From Ideonella sp. (GTDB lineage Bacteria; Pseudomonadota; Gammaproteobacteria; Burkholderiales; Burkholderiaceae_C): 64,000 nucleotides of DNA. The DNA lies in the NCBI GenBank assembly GCA_015075165.1, contig JABTUY010000005.1:62001-126000 (forward strand), written 5' to 3'. Numbering within the stretch: position 1 is the first letter of the stretch; every line of letters begins with the position of its first letter. The notes below the pieces were generated by a model. The model was not told where the DNA came from. It worked only from the letters and a program-made list of their open reading frames with translations, and searched no databases. Both the position numbers and the translations under genes were made by a program. Shown one piece after another: positions 36,793 through 45,894 of the stretch.

Positions 36793-37834
36793 CTTGATTA
36801 GTAACCAACCTCAGCCGCACGAATGAAGTGGGCCGGGGCTGGAGTTGATAGGCAGGCCGCGCGCAGGAGGCGGGCCAGGATGGAGCGCAGATTGAAGCGA
36901 CGGTTAAATCGGTACTGGGTCTCGGCGAGGTAGCGATGGGAGTACTTGGCGAAGTCGAAGGCGTGGTAGGTGCCGCTGAACGAGCACTTGAGGTTGCCCA
37001 GGAAGGTGTTGATCGCCTTGAACTGCAGCAACTCGACGCTGGCCTTGCCGCCGCCGGTGACCACACGCTCGTGCTCGGCGCCCACCAGCTGCACCGCGCC
37101 GAAACACCACAGCCCGTCGGTGACCACGGTGGCCGACGGCGCGATCGAGCGCGCGGCAAACTCGGCCACCTGCTCGCGCGTGAACGGCTGCTGGCGCAGG
37201 CACACCAGCTGCGGCTTGCCATCGGGCGTGGTCTGCACCGCGGCGACGAACGGCACCTTGTTTCCGAGCCGCGCCCGGTCTTGCCGCCCGAGCGCTCGCC
37301 GCCCAGGTAGGCGTCGTCGAGTTCGACCCGGCCGTCGAGCAGGCGACTGTCCTCGCGCACGCGCATGACCTCCATGAGCTTGTGCTTGACCAGCCAGGCG
37401 GTCTTGTAGGTCACCCCCAGGTGGCGCATCAACTCCAACGCGGCGACGTTGTTCTTGGACTGGGTCAGCAGGTGCAGGGCCAGGAACCAGCGCGACAGCG
37501 CGAGCTTGGTGGCCATCGAAGATGGTGCCGCTGATCAGGCTGCACTGGTGGCGGCAGGCGGCGCACTGGAAGTACAGCAGCGTGCGGCGCCGAAACGAGC
37601 TGCTGTAGCCGCCGCCGCACACTGGGCAGGCGAAGCCCTTGGGCCAGCGCGATTCGATCAGCGCCGCTTCGCACTGGGCGTCGCTGCCGTAGCGGTCCAT
37701 GAACTCGGCCATCGAAAGTCCACGTTGAAACTGCACTCGATTCATCGTCATGGTTCACCTCCTGTGGCGGTGAACCCATCTTCATCCCTCAGTGGCTCAC
37801 CACGTGAGCCTGCTGAGGTTGGTCACTAATCAAG
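36793..37834 (-). mobile_element. IS1595-family insertion sequence nested in the IS5 element
   Basis: The element is 1042 bp. Its terminal inverted repeats begin CTTGATTAGT(A/G)ACCAACC and match at 21 of the first 22 bases (36793-36814 and 37813-37834). It is flanked by the exact 8-bp duplication TCTGAACA at 36785-36792 and 37835-37842. Both facts fit the family. Its transposase carries two frameshifts. Confidence 0.92.
36798..37751 (-). pseudogene. IS1595-family transposase with two compensating frameshifts
   Basis: The N-terminal part reads MTMNRVQFQRGLSMAEFMDR with the zinc ribbon CPVCGG...CAAC (four Cys). At about 37510 the frame changes to ATKLALSRWFLALHLLTQ...VELDDAYLGGERSGGK (first Asp of the DDE triad), and at about 37260 it returns to NKVPFVAAVQTTPDGKPQ and runs to the family-typical C-terminus. 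The first shift looks like a +1 base, the second a -1. It is either a recent pseudogene or two sequencing errors. Confidence 0.85.
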
Positions 37835-37896
37835 TCTGAACAAGTCCACCCACCACGCCGCGAGAGCGTTGAGCCACGCAAGGAGCGAGCGACACG

Positions 37897-38988
37897 ATGG
37901 GCCAGATCAGTTTCTCGGATGCCGAGTACGCCGGCAAGCGCAAGAAGACCCGGCGCGAGGTCTTCCTCGACGAGATGGAGCAGGTCGTGCCGTGGAAGGC
38001 GCTGCTCGACCTGATCGAGCCGCACTACCCGAGCGCCGGTCGCGGTCGCAGGCCTTATCCGCTGGCGTCGATGCTGCGGGTGCACCTGATGCAGAACTGG
38101 TTCGCGCTGAGCGACCCGGCGATGGAAGAGGCGCTGTACGAGATCGCCTCGCTGCGCGCGTTTGCGCGACTGAGCCTGGGCGAGCCCATACCCGACGAGA
38201 CCACCATCCTGAACTTCCGCCACCTGCTGGAAGCCAACGACCTGGCCGACGACATTCTCAAGGCGGTCAACAAGCACCTGGAGCGCAAGGGCCTGCTGCT
38301 CAAGAAGGGCAGCATCGTCGACGCCACGATCATCGCCGCGCCCAGCTCGACCAAGAACAGCCAGGGCGAACGCGACCCGGAGATGCACCAGACCAAGAAG
38401 GGCAACCAGTGGCACTTCGGCATGAAGGCGCACATTGCAGTGGATGCCCACTCGGGGCTGGTGCACACGGTCACCACCACAGCGGCCAACGAGTCGGACG
38501 TCGAGCAGATCGTCGATCTGCTGCACGGCAAGGAACAAGCTGTCTGGGCCGACTCGGGCTACCGCGGCGCGCAGGCCCGAATCGATCGCGAGGGCCTGCA
38601 GTGGCACATCGCCGCTCGCCCGAGCGACATCGCCAAGCTGCCCGAGGGGCGCAGCAAGATCGCAGCGAAGAAGCGCGAGCACCGCAAGGCCAGTGTGCGC
38701 GCCAAGGTCGAGCACCCGTTCCGGGTCATCAAGCGACAGTTCGGCTTGATGAAGGTGCGCTTTCGCGGGCTGGCCAAGAGCACGGCGCACGTGGTCACGC
38801 TGTTCGCGCTGTCGAACCTGTGGATGGCGCGACGACAGTTGATGGCGATTGCAGTAGTCCGTCCGCGATGCGCACGAAGCAACAGCCACGCGGCGAAAAC
38901 TGCTCGAAACGCCAAAGCGCGCGCTGGAAAGCCTGGCCTCCGCGGCTCGACGGGTCAAGCTCGCTCGCGTTCTCACGACCTTCCCTAA
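37897..38988 (+). CDS. IS5-family transposase, intact
   Basis: The 363-residue protein has the N-terminal DUF772-type domain (FSDAEYAGKRKKTRREVFLD), then the DDE core: SIVDATIIAAPSSTKN (Asp), GHADSG-like WADSGYRGAQAR (Asp) and KVEHPFRVIKRQFGLMKVRF (Glu). The frame runs to the very end of the element and stops at TAA supplied by the CTAA target duplication (38986-38988). A purine-rich AAGGAGCGAG precedes ATG 37897. The IS1595 element sits upstream of it. Confidence 0.9.
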   Translation: MGQISFSDAEYAGKRKKTRREVFLDEMEQVVPWKALLDLIEPHYPSAGRGRRPYPLASMLRVHLMQNWFALSDPAMEEALYEIASLRAFARLSLGEPIPDETTILNFRHLLEANDLADDILKAVNKHLERKGLLLKKGSIVDATIIAAPSSTKNSQGERDPEMHQTKKGNQWHFGMKAHIAVDAHSGLVHTVTTTAANESDVEQIVDLLHGKEQAVWADSGYRGAQARIDREGLQWHIAARPSDIAKLPEGRSKIAAKKREHRKASVRAKVEHPFRVIKRQFGLMKVRFRGLAKSTAHVVTLFALSNLWMARRQLMAIAVVRPRCARSNSHAAKTARNAKARAGKPGLRGSTGQARSRSHDLP

Positions 38989-40298
38989 GTAGGGCCACTT
39001 CGGAACGCCTGTGTTCGTCCCACCAGGTCATTGGTCTGCCGTCGATTCGCCCCGAGTCGTTGCAACAGCCAAAGCACCGTGAAGAAGATTAAGTTGACCA
39101 CGATGAATCCGTTAATGATGGAGAAGCGAAAATAGAAAACTCCCCAATAGGGCACGAGAAACAGAAACACGAGAAACTGCAAACGAGCCAGTGTGAGCGG
39201 ACGCCGTTGGGGATTCGTGCTGCACATTCGATCGCAAAGCAGGGCGAATGCCGCCAGCAGAAAGAGCGTGCCCTCATATGAAAAGTCGCCTACAAAGTCC
39301 GATACGAACGTGCCAAACAACCAGGGCTCCTTGCCTTGCGCGAGATACTGAGCGAACACGAACTCTTTGATGTCCTCGTAGTTGGGACACGTTGCGCCGA
39401 CTAGCGAGCAAGCACCACCGATAAACATCGGGAAGTTCATCGTACCGAGGGTCAGTGGCCGCTCGAGGGACGAGTAGTCGCTGAAGTTGTTGATCTGCGA
39501 GCCGTAGTAGTCCAGGATGCTCCAGACGGTCCCATGGCCGCTGTCCGCGAAGCGGGCGATGGTAATTATTGCGAACGGTATCAGCATGAGGCCGGCGAGT
39601 GCCGCTCCCGCGATGATCATCTGCCTTCTGGTGCGCGGTGTCAGGTGATTGCGAAAGATCACGAAAAGCAGGCCCGCCGTCATTGCCCAGTACACTATGC
39701 CGTCTCGCCCGACATAGGCTAGGATGTAGGCCACATACGACAGGCTGCCGCCAACCAAAAGCAGCGCGCGTTGGGTGTTCTGCCGCGCCGGTGATCGCCC
39801 AAGTCTGACGAATGCCAGCAGCAGCGATGCAGCAAAGAGCTGGCTTGCAGCACCTGCTGCCGTATTGAGAACGCCGTACGAACCCAGTTCCTCCATCTTG
39901 TCAAGGAGTTCGAGCCGGTGCTCGTTCGCATCGCCGGTGAGGGAGTCGAGGGCGAAGGGTAGAAAGAAGGCGATGGCGAGAGACTGTGCAACGATTAACA
40001 CCGCCTCAACCCAGTTTTGGTACGGTATCCGCAGTAGGGCATGCGCCACGTGTTGGTTCCGAAAACGCAGAAAACCCGCAACGCTGACAAGCACGCACAA
40101 CAGCAAGAAAGCAATCGCGAAATGGTTCGGCGGGTAGGTGGGCTTCAGGGTGTCGCTTAGCGAGATCACCGTGGCGGATATCCCAAGGCCAAGGTACGTC
40201 CACCAGAGGAGCTTTGCCGGTCCAGAGCGGCTACCCCCTCGTGGTCGGAAAACGAAGAGGTAGAAGAGCACCATGCCCATGCAGTACAAGGCCGCCAT
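38985..40298 (-). CDS. wzy: O-antigen polymerase-like membrane protein (Wzy)
   Basis: The 437-residue protein has about 11-12 membrane helices and a large loop region (around residues 250-310, with SQINNFSDYSSLERPLTLGT) typical of oligosaccharide-repeat polymerases. It would link repeat units on the periplasmic side. ATG 40298 was chosen because it overlaps the GT2 stop by 4 bases. An in-frame ATG at 40400 would overlap that gene by 103 bp. Its stop TAG lies in the 4-bp target site of the IS5 insertion, which left the coding sequence whole. Confidence 0.75.
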   Translation of the reverse strand: MAALYCMGMVLFYLFVFRPRGGSRSGPAKLLWWTYLGLGISATVISLSDTLKPTYPPNHFAIAFLLLCVLVSVAGFLRFRNQHVAHALLRIPYQNWVEAVLIVAQSLAIAFFLPFALDSLTGDANEHRLELLDKMEELGSYGVLNTAAGAASQLFAASLLLAFVRLGRSPARQNTQRALLLVGGSLSYVAYILAYVGRDGIVYWAMTAGLLFVIFRNHLTPRTRRQMIIAGAALAGLMLIPFAIITIARFADSGHGTVWSILDYYGSQINNFSDYSSLERPLTLGTMNFPMFIGGACSLVGATCPNYEDIKEFVFAQYLAQGKEPWLFGTFVSDFVGDFSYEGTLFLLAAFALLCDRMCSTNPQRRPLTLARLQFLVFLFLVPYWGVFYFRFSIINGFIVVNLIFFTVLWLLQRLGANRRQTNDLVGRTQAFRSGPT

Positions 40299-41215
40299 CA
40301 GGGTGCTCGCACCGGTGATTGCGCCTGCCGCCACTGAACCTGCGTAGCGCGCATACGCTGCAGGTTCGAACTCAAGTCCCGCCAGCGCACCGATGACCAC
40401 GAGCGCCTAGCGAGGCCGAGGAAATTCAGTGCGGTGCCCTGGAGGTTCCTGCCATCGATCAGCGCCCGGCACAGCGCCCAGATCAGGAAATCCCGCCGAT
40501 GCTCCGGGTGCTTCTTGAGAAATTCGTCGGCGTGCTCGATCGCCAGCAGCCTTACTTGCCTTTGGGAAGCCAGGGTCAGCGAGCCAGTCGCGGCCACGCG
40601 ATAGCGCCCGAGCACGCTATCCAGGATTCGTCCGTGGCCCTTGGACAGCAGGTCCCAGGTCAGATACATATCGAGCACGCGGCGATCGACAGGCACTGCC
40701 GTCCTGGCCGAGCGCCGGTACATGAGCGAACTGTGCACGCTCAAGAAGCCGAGCCGGATCGCATCGGAGAAGGTCACGAGGCCACTCTCGAACGATGCGA
40801 GATCGGCGGTCTGGCCGGAGCAGAAATGACCCTGATCGTCGAAGTAGTCGACGCGATGCCACACCGCGTTGCACCATGGGTCTTGGTCGAGCACGTCGAC
40901 CTGCGCTTGCAGCTTGCCAGGCAAGGCGTAGTCGTCACCGTCCACATGCGCAACGTAGGTTCCGGTTGCTGCGGCATGCACCTCGAGATAGTTGCGGGTA
41001 CCGCCGCTGTTGTTCGGCTGGACCATCAGTCTCACGATGCCAGGGTGGTGTTCGACAAACTCACGCACGATCTCGGCGGTGCTGTCGGTAGAGAAGTCGT
41101 CGCCAACGATGACCTCGAACTCGAAGTCTGTCTTCTGGTCAACCAAGCTTTGTATGCACTCGCGAATGTAGCGCTGCTGGTTGTATGTGATGACGCAGAC
41201 GGAGACTTTGGGCAC
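40298..41215 (-). CDS. Glycosyltransferase family 2
   Basis: The 305-residue GT-A enzyme starts with the family signature SVCVITYNQQRYIRECIQSL and has EVIVGDDFSTD and the DxD-type metal site VAHVDGDDYALPGKL (about residue 97). It adds a sugar to the lipid-linked oligosaccharide in the cytoplasm; donor and acceptor cannot be told. It lies between Wzx and Wzy and is coupled to the latter. Confidence 0.87.
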   Translation of the reverse strand: MPKVSVCVITYNQQRYIRECIQSLVDQKTDFEFEVIVGDDFSTDSTAEIVREFVEHHPGIVRLMVQPNNSGGTRNYLEVHAAATGTYVAHVDGDDYALPGKLQAQVDVLDQDPWCNAVWHRVDYFDDQGHFCSGQTADLASFESGLVTFSDAIRLGFLSVHSSLMYRRSARTAVPVDRRVLDMYLTWDLLSKGHGRILDSVLGRYRVAATGSLTLASQRQVRLLAIEHADEFLKKHPEHRRDFLIWALCRALIDGRNLQGTALNFLGLARRSWSSVRWRDLSSNLQRMRATQVQWRQAQSPVRAP

Positions 41216-41238
41216 TTCGGACCCTCGACCGCGATGAC

Positions 41239-42744
41239 TCAGGCGCCCCTAAGGCCCATACTACTGCCCAGGCGACTTCGAGCGGCAGATGAGCTGAACA
41301 CGGCGAGAGCAGTCAGGCAGGGGTAGTGCAAGAGCAACAAGATTACTGTTGACGCGCGATCCTGTGGCCAAGCGACCCATAGCGACGAAGCTACTGCTGC
41401 CATCGTGACTGGCACCGCGATCGCTGCGATGTCCCTGGACAACCAACTCAAGTGGTGCACCCCTAGAAACCTATGGTGTACGTAGGGCAACCAGGCGACG
41501 AATGGCAACAGATGCGCGGCGACCCAGGCAATCCCGGCGCCGGTCGTTCCATAGCGATCCACCGCGCCCAGGAGAAGCGGCAGGAACAGCAGAACGAAGC
41601 CGATGTTGCCTGCCACGTGCAACGTAAGGTCGCCGCGCGCAACCTGCAGCAGATAGGGCAGACCGGCGAGCACAAGGGTACCGTTGCCCAGCGCGTACAG
41701 TGCGAGCAAGGGGCCAGCGTGCTGCGCCACTTCGATGCTTCCAGTCCACGCCAACAGCACTTGGCTCGGGAAAAGCGCCAGCAGCGCCACCAGTGGCGCC
41801 AGCATCACTACCACGAGTTGCGTCGTGCTGCGGTAAAGGCGTACCACCCCCTCTTCGTCGCCACGCGCCGAGAGGCGTGTCAATCGAGGCTGCACTGCGG
41901 CAACGACGGGCGCATACAGCAGCAGAATGCCGCTGGCGGCTAGCACGGCCAGCGTGAAGTAGGCGTACTCGTCCAGCGGCACCAGGCCGGACAGCAACAG
42001 CTTGTCGGTTTGGGTCACGAGCACCCAGATCGCACCGGTCAATGCGGCGCTCAGCGCGAAGCGCAATACGCCGCGCACGGGGTCCCACCCCCAGCGAATG
42101 GGCTGTCCGGATTCGCTACGGGGCAATAGGCGATTGGTGTGACGCCACAACCACAACAGCTCGACCACGGCCGCCCCGAACTGATAGGCGAAGTAGTGGG
42201 TCGGCGTCGATCCGACAAAGGCGAGGAATGGTATTACCAGCACGAAGCGCAGCGTCGCGATCGACACGTTGAATCCGCTGAGCCAGACGATCCGCTCGAA
42301 GCCGCCGATCACTCCGCGGTACAGGCCACAGAACCAGCGCAGCGAGACCACAGCGGCCATTAACACGAGGGCGCGGGTGACTTCCGAAGGATCAAGGTAT
42401 TGCAAATGCAGCCACCGGCTCGCGATGCCCTGCGCGCCCGCCATGAGGGCCAGCGCACCAACCACTGCGACCGCGAGGAAAACGCCTTCCAGCGCACGCA
42501 ACAATCGGCGCAGTGCGAAGGCGTCGATCGCTCCGGCGGCAAAGCGCGCTGCCTCGCGACTGATTGCTGGCGTAAGGCCGAGGTCGAGCAGCATGAACCA
42601 GCCCTGTGCCATCGTGTAGAACCCTACCAAGCCGTATGCCTCGACACCCAAGTAGTGAACGTACCAAGGCACCAGCAATACGCCTATCAGCGCGGCATAG
42701 AGCTGGCTAGCTGTGTTGGCAAGGATATTGCGCCGGATCGACAT
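41239..42744 (-). CDS. Polysaccharide flippase (Wzx-like), second copy in the window
   Basis: The 501-residue protein with about 14 membrane helices starts RRNILANTASQLYAALIGVL, the classical PST/Wzx N-terminus, and has the conserved FYTMAQGWFMLLDLGLTPAI. It is distinct from the flippase at 15.7 kb in length and sequence. It belongs to the block with Wzy, so it probably flips the unit that Wzy polymerises. ATG overlaps the upstream methyltransferase stop by 4 bases. Confidence 0.88.
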   Translation of the reverse strand: MSIRRNILANTASQLYAALIGVLLVPWYVHYLGVEAYGLVGFYTMAQGWFMLLDLGLTPAISREAARFAAGAIDAFALRRLLRALEGVFLAVAVVGALALMAGAQGIASRWLHLQYLDPSEVTRALVLMAAVVSLRWFCGLYRGVIGGFERIVWLSGFNVSIATLRFVLVIPFLAFVGSTPTHYFAYQFGAAVVELLWLWRHTNRLLPRSESGQPIRWGWDPVRGVLRFALSAALTGAIWVLVTQTDKLLLSGLVPLDEYAYFTLAVLAASGILLLYAPVVAAVQPRLTRLSARGDEEGVVRLYRSTTQLVVVMLAPLVALLALFPSQVLLAWTGSIEVAQHAGPLLALYALGNGTLVLAGLPYLLQVARGDLTLHVAGNIGFVLLFLPLLLGAVDRYGTTGAGIAWVAAHLLPFVAWLPYVHHRFLGVHHLSWLSRDIAAIAVPVTMAAVASSLWVAWPQDRASTVILLLLHYPCLTALAVFSSSAARSRLGSSMGLRGA

Positions 42745-43496
42745 CAGCCGCTGGTAGGAGCGTCAGCGTTCCCGCGTTCGCAAAGCAAGAAGATGCTCGC
42801 ACAAAGATCCGGGTACAACTGCCCCAGCTGAAAGCACCCCTCGATGTATTCCTTGGACACGATGTCCGTTTGTAGTAACTGGTCCCACTGGAAATTGGCC
42901 AGCGCCTTGAAGAAGATGCCGCTGCGATGCACGACTCGCAGCCCCGCTTTCACCGCGTCGCGCTCGAGGGTGTCAAACGAGTAGGTGAAGCGGTGGCCGT
43001 GCTCAGCCTCAGCCGGGGTGACCGCGGCGTTGTGCGAGATCAGACCCATCTTCACAGCGATCTGGCGGGATGGCGCGTTTGCATTGGGGCAGACGAGGAA
43101 GAATCGACCGCCCTCGGCCAGCCACTCGTCATTGACGCGCTTGAGCACCGCAATTGGATCGTCAAGGTGTTCGAGGACATGCGTCATGACGATGTTGTCG
43201 TATCGGCGCGGCAGTTGAACGGTTTCGAACCGACCACTGAAGTAGCTGAGACAGGGTAGGGTCTGCTTTGCGTGTCGAATTGCTTGCTCGGACGCTTCGA
43301 CGCACGTGATGTCGCTGAAGTGCCCCAGAAGGCGACGGGTCATGTCACCCCTGAAGCTGCCCAGTTCGAGAAGGCTGCCACCTCTGAAGAACGGTTCGAA
43401 GGACCGCAGCATGTAAGGATGCATGACCTCGAAATCGAACCCGTAGGCATACTTCCTCGCCACGCTGTCGCGGATTTCCCGGTCGTAGTCACGCAT
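42744..43496 (-). CDS. Class I SAM-dependent methyltransferase
   Basis: The 250-residue protein has LLELGSFRGDMTRRLL (SAM motif), the acidic partner VEASEQAIRHA and IVMTHVLEHLDDPIAVLKRV. Start ATG 43496 is preferred over ATG 43511 because GGAGG lies 8 bases before it. The longer form would also overlap the GNAT gene. It probably methylates a sugar of the repeat unit. Confidence 0.82.
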   Translation of the reverse strand: MRDYDREIRDSVARKYAYGFDFEVMHPYMLRSFEPFFRGGSLLELGSFRGDMTRRLLGHFSDITCVEASEQAIRHAKQTLPCLSYFSGRFETVQLPRRYDNIVMTHVLEHLDDPIAVLKRVNDEWLAEGGRFFLVCPNANAPSRQIAVKMGLISHNAAVTPAEAEHGHRFTYSFDTLERDAVKAGLRVVHRSGIFFKALANFQWDQLLQTDIVSKEYIEGCFQLGQLYPDLCASIFLLCERGNADAPTSG

Positions 43497-43959
43497 GTCT
43501 TTCGCCTCCATCGCCAGGGAGATCGATTCTCATAAGCTGCACTGGAGCCCCAGCACGCTCCGATACGAACCCGAGTCGGCTGTAAAGGCCAATGGCGCGC
43601 GCATTGAGCGCCGACACCTCGAGCGTCACGCGAACGAACTGCAGCCCGGCAGCATGTACCATGCATCGCACAAGCAAATCCGATGCGATGCCTCGCCCAG
43701 TCCATTGCGGCAACACGCTGACACTCGTGATGTGAGCAAACCGCCGTTCCGGGTCATTGAGGTACGTGGCCACCATTCCGATCAGCGTGTCGTTGGCCCA
43801 GGCCTCGAACCGAATCGCGCTGTTGTGGATTTTTCCTGCGTAGTCCGTGAGATGGACGCGTTCGCTCAGGCGAGGCAAGAAGCTGGCGTCGCAAAGGCGC
43901 AGATGCTCTTCGATCTGTGCCACCGATGCTTCATCGACGGAATGACGCAGCACATTCAT
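43489..43959 (-). CDS. GNAT-family N-acetyltransferase
   Basis: The 156-residue protein has the acetyl-CoA loop motif VLPQWTGRGIASDLLVRCMV (Q/R-x-x-G-x-A, about residues 83-102) and the C-terminal VSALNARAIGLYSRLGFV. Set among a VioA-like aminotransferase, WbqC and two propeller proteins, it may acylate the amino group of a 4-amino-4,6-dideoxy sugar. That role is inferred from context only. It overlaps both neighbours. Confidence 0.85.
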   Translation of the reverse strand: MNVLRHSVDEASVAQIEEHLRLCDASFLPRLSERVHLTDYAGKIHNSAIRFEAWANDTLIGMVATYLNDPERRFAHITSVSVLPQWTGRGIASDLLVRCMVHAAGLQFVRVTLEVSALNARAIGLYSRLGFVSERAGAPVQLMRIDLPGDGGERHA

Positions 43960-44915
43960 CGCTGCAATTGTGCGAGCCCGAAGCCATAGCGACCGAACTC
44001 GTTGCCGTTGTAGAGCAGGTAGATCTCACTGTCGCACTCGAACACATGAGGGTAGCACTGCATGTCGCCGTCCCAATCACCAGGGGTGCCTTGCAATGAG
44101 AGTACGGAATCGTCCCTCACCCATTGGAGCAGGTCCTGCGAACGCGCATGGCCGATTCGGTAGCCGCGATCGCTGTTTCTGCGGAAGTCGTCCGAGTGCC
44201 GATAGCAGAAGAACATGTGATAGGCGGCGTCGACCTTGCACACTGTCGGAAGGGCCTGCGACTCGTGTTCTCCCAGGACGTCGGGAACAACCTGTACGGC
44301 CTCCTGCTTGACCCAGTCTTTGCCATCGCTGGAGGTCGCATGGCCGATCTTGTAAGTGCGCTCAGGTAGCCCGCTCGATGGGAAGCGTTGCCAGCGGGTG
44401 CCGAAGATGTACCACATGTGGAGCTTGCCCTCGAGCGATGCAACGAACGCATCGCCTACGAGGAAGGGTTCGTGCAGCGAGCTGCCGAGTACCGGGCCGT
44501 CACCGAAGCGCTCGAACGTGATGCCGCCGTCGCGGCTGATCACCAGGCCGATCGCCGTCTCCACCGAAACCGACTGCCGCCGGCTCCAGCCGGTGGTGTA
44601 CCCGTAGACGAGATCGCCATGGCGGATGACGTTCATCGGGAAGATTCCGTGTTCGTCGAAGCAGCCAAGGGCACCTAGGTTGACTACGGCCCGGTCCGAC
44701 ACACGAAGGATGCGGCGCAGGTCCTTGGCGAAGTCGACGAAGGCGACGTGGCTGAGGTACTTGCCGTTTGCGCCATCGACAGAACGACAAGAGAAATACA
44801 CCCGCACGAAATCATCGAACACCAGGGCTTGCGGGGACTGCGCGAACTGGGTGCAGCCGTTTGGCAAGCGATGCTGTGTCGGATCGAAGATCCTGCCGTG
44901 CTTCCTCCATCTCAT
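43956..44915 (-). CDS. Five-bladed beta-propeller, GH43-like protein (copy A)
   Basis: The 319-residue protein has repeats such as DFVRVYFSCRS, ISRDGGITFERFGDGPVL, MWYIFGTRW and IGHARSQDLLQW, which mark the GH43/GH32 propeller fold. No signal peptide is seen, so it should be cytoplasmic, which is odd for a glycosidase. It pairs with a paralogue (copy B) in a 4-base overlap. Such proteins occur in some O-antigen clusters with no proven role. Possibilities are a nucleotide-sugar or glycan modifying enzyme or a scaffold. Confidence 0.75.
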   Translation of the reverse strand: MRWRKHGRIFDPTQHRLPNGCTQFAQSPQALVFDDFVRVYFSCRSVDGANGKYLSHVAFVDFAKDLRRILRVSDRAVVNLGALGCFDEHGIFPMNVIRHGDLVYGYTTGWSRRQSVSVETAIGLVISRDGGITFERFGDGPVLGSSLHEPFLVGDAFVASLEGKLHMWYIFGTRWQRFPSSGLPERTYKIGHATSSDGKDWVKQEAVQVVPDVLGEHESQALPTVCKVDAAYHMFFCYRHSDDFRRNSDRGYRIGHARSQDLLQWVRDDSVLSLQGTPGDWDGDMQCYPHVFECDSEIYLLYNGNEFGRYGFGLAQLQR

Positions 44916-45886
44916 AGCGGACCTCTACCCGTCGCTCCTTCGAGAAGTGCCAGCCCGAAACCATCGCGGCCGACTTGGTTGCCGAGATAGGCTAGGTAGG
45001 TAGCCCCGTCGACCTCGAACACGTGGGGATAGCTGACCATCTCCGAGTCCCAGCCTTGCTCGGATACGGCGATGCCGGCTCTTGCGTCGTCGCGCTCCCA
45101 ATCCGTCAGGTTCGTGCTCCAGGCGTATCCGATGCGGTAGCCCCTTTCGCGGCTGCGAAACCCTGTACTGTGCCGATAGCAGAAGAACATGTGGTATCGG
45201 CCGTTCGCGAAGTGGACATCCGGGCTGGCCTGTGCCTCATCCTCCTCGATGCGGCTCGGTATCAGATCGCGATTCAGACGCTCCCAGCGAATGCCGTCGT
45301 CCGACGACGCCATGCGGATCTTGTAGACAGGTTCCACGCGGCCATCGAATCGCTTCCACTTGCGTCCGGCGATGTACCAGAGGAACCACCGGTTCCCATA
45401 GCGGCGAATCTTTGGGCCGCTGAGCACGAAAGGTTCGTCCGGGGAGTAAGGAAGCACGGGGCCACGCCCGAGCTTGGTGAATGTGCACCCCCCATCGTTG
45501 CTAACCGCGACCCCAATGGCAACGTTGAAGGGCACGGATTCGCATCGTGTCCAGCCGGCGTAGTAGGCCCGAACGCTGTCGCCATCGCGAATCACCGAGA
45601 CAGGATAGGTTCCGAACTCATCGAACTCACCCAGGCCACCGAGTTCGAGGATCGGTCGATCCGACACGCGACGGATCCGAAACAGGTCGGCACGGTCCAG
45701 GTCGACGAACGCAGAGTAGCTGACGTACTGGCCTCTTGCGTCGGCCGGTGGGCGGCACGAGAAGTAGACCCGCACGAAGTCGTCGCAGAGCAGGGTGGCA
45801 GGCGCTTGCGCAAACTCCTTCAGCCACGGGCGTTGCTCGACCTCCTGCGGTGAAAAGACTTTGCCCAGCTTTCTCCAGGAAAACAT
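44912..45886 (-). CDS. Five-bladed beta-propeller, GH43-like protein (copy B)
   Basis: The 324-residue protein is clearly a paralogue of copy A: DDFVRVYFSCRPP, RVSDRPILELGGLGEFDEFG, WYIAGRKWKRF and MFFCYRHSTGFRSRERGYRI align along the whole length. The start MFSWRKLG at 45886, behind a purine-rich AGAAGAGG, gives an N-terminus equal to copy A. No signal peptide. The tandem pair may act as a heterodimer or on successive sugars; this is speculative. Confidence 0.75.
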   Translation of the reverse strand: MFSWRKLGKVFSPQEVEQRPWLKEFAQAPATLLCDDFVRVYFSCRPPADARGQYVSYSAFVDLDRADLFRIRRVSDRPILELGGLGEFDEFGTYPVSVIRDGDSVRAYYAGWTRCESVPFNVAIGVAVSNDGGCTFTKLGRGPVLPYSPDEPFVLSGPKIRRYGNRWFLWYIAGRKWKRFDGRVEPVYKIRMASSDDGIRWERLNRDLIPSRIEEDEAQASPDVHFANGRYHMFFCYRHSTGFRSRERGYRIGYAWSTNLTDWERDDARAGIAVSEQGWDSEMVSYPHVFEVDGATYLAYLGNQVGRDGFGLALLEGATGRGPL

Positions 45887-45894
45887 GGCCTCTT

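Larger units (their letters stand above)
36779..38984 (+). mobile_element. IS5-family insertion sequence, split by an IS1595-family element
   Basis: The left end starts GGAACATCTGAACA at 36779 and the right end finishes ...CGACCTTCC at 38984, imperfect inverted repeats. The 4-bp direct repeat CTAA flanks it at 36775-36778 and 38985-38988, matching the YTAR target of this family. Without the nested element it is about 1156 bp. It landed at the wzy stop codon. The nested IS1595 element entered only 14 bp inside the left end and probably displaces the transposase promoter. Confidence 0.8.

Noticed and set aside
40299-40400. ATG 40400 as the wzy start
   Set aside because: It would overlap the GT2 gene by 103 bp. 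ATG 40298 forms a 4-base overlap with the GT2 stop, like other gene pairs here, and begins just before the first membrane helix.
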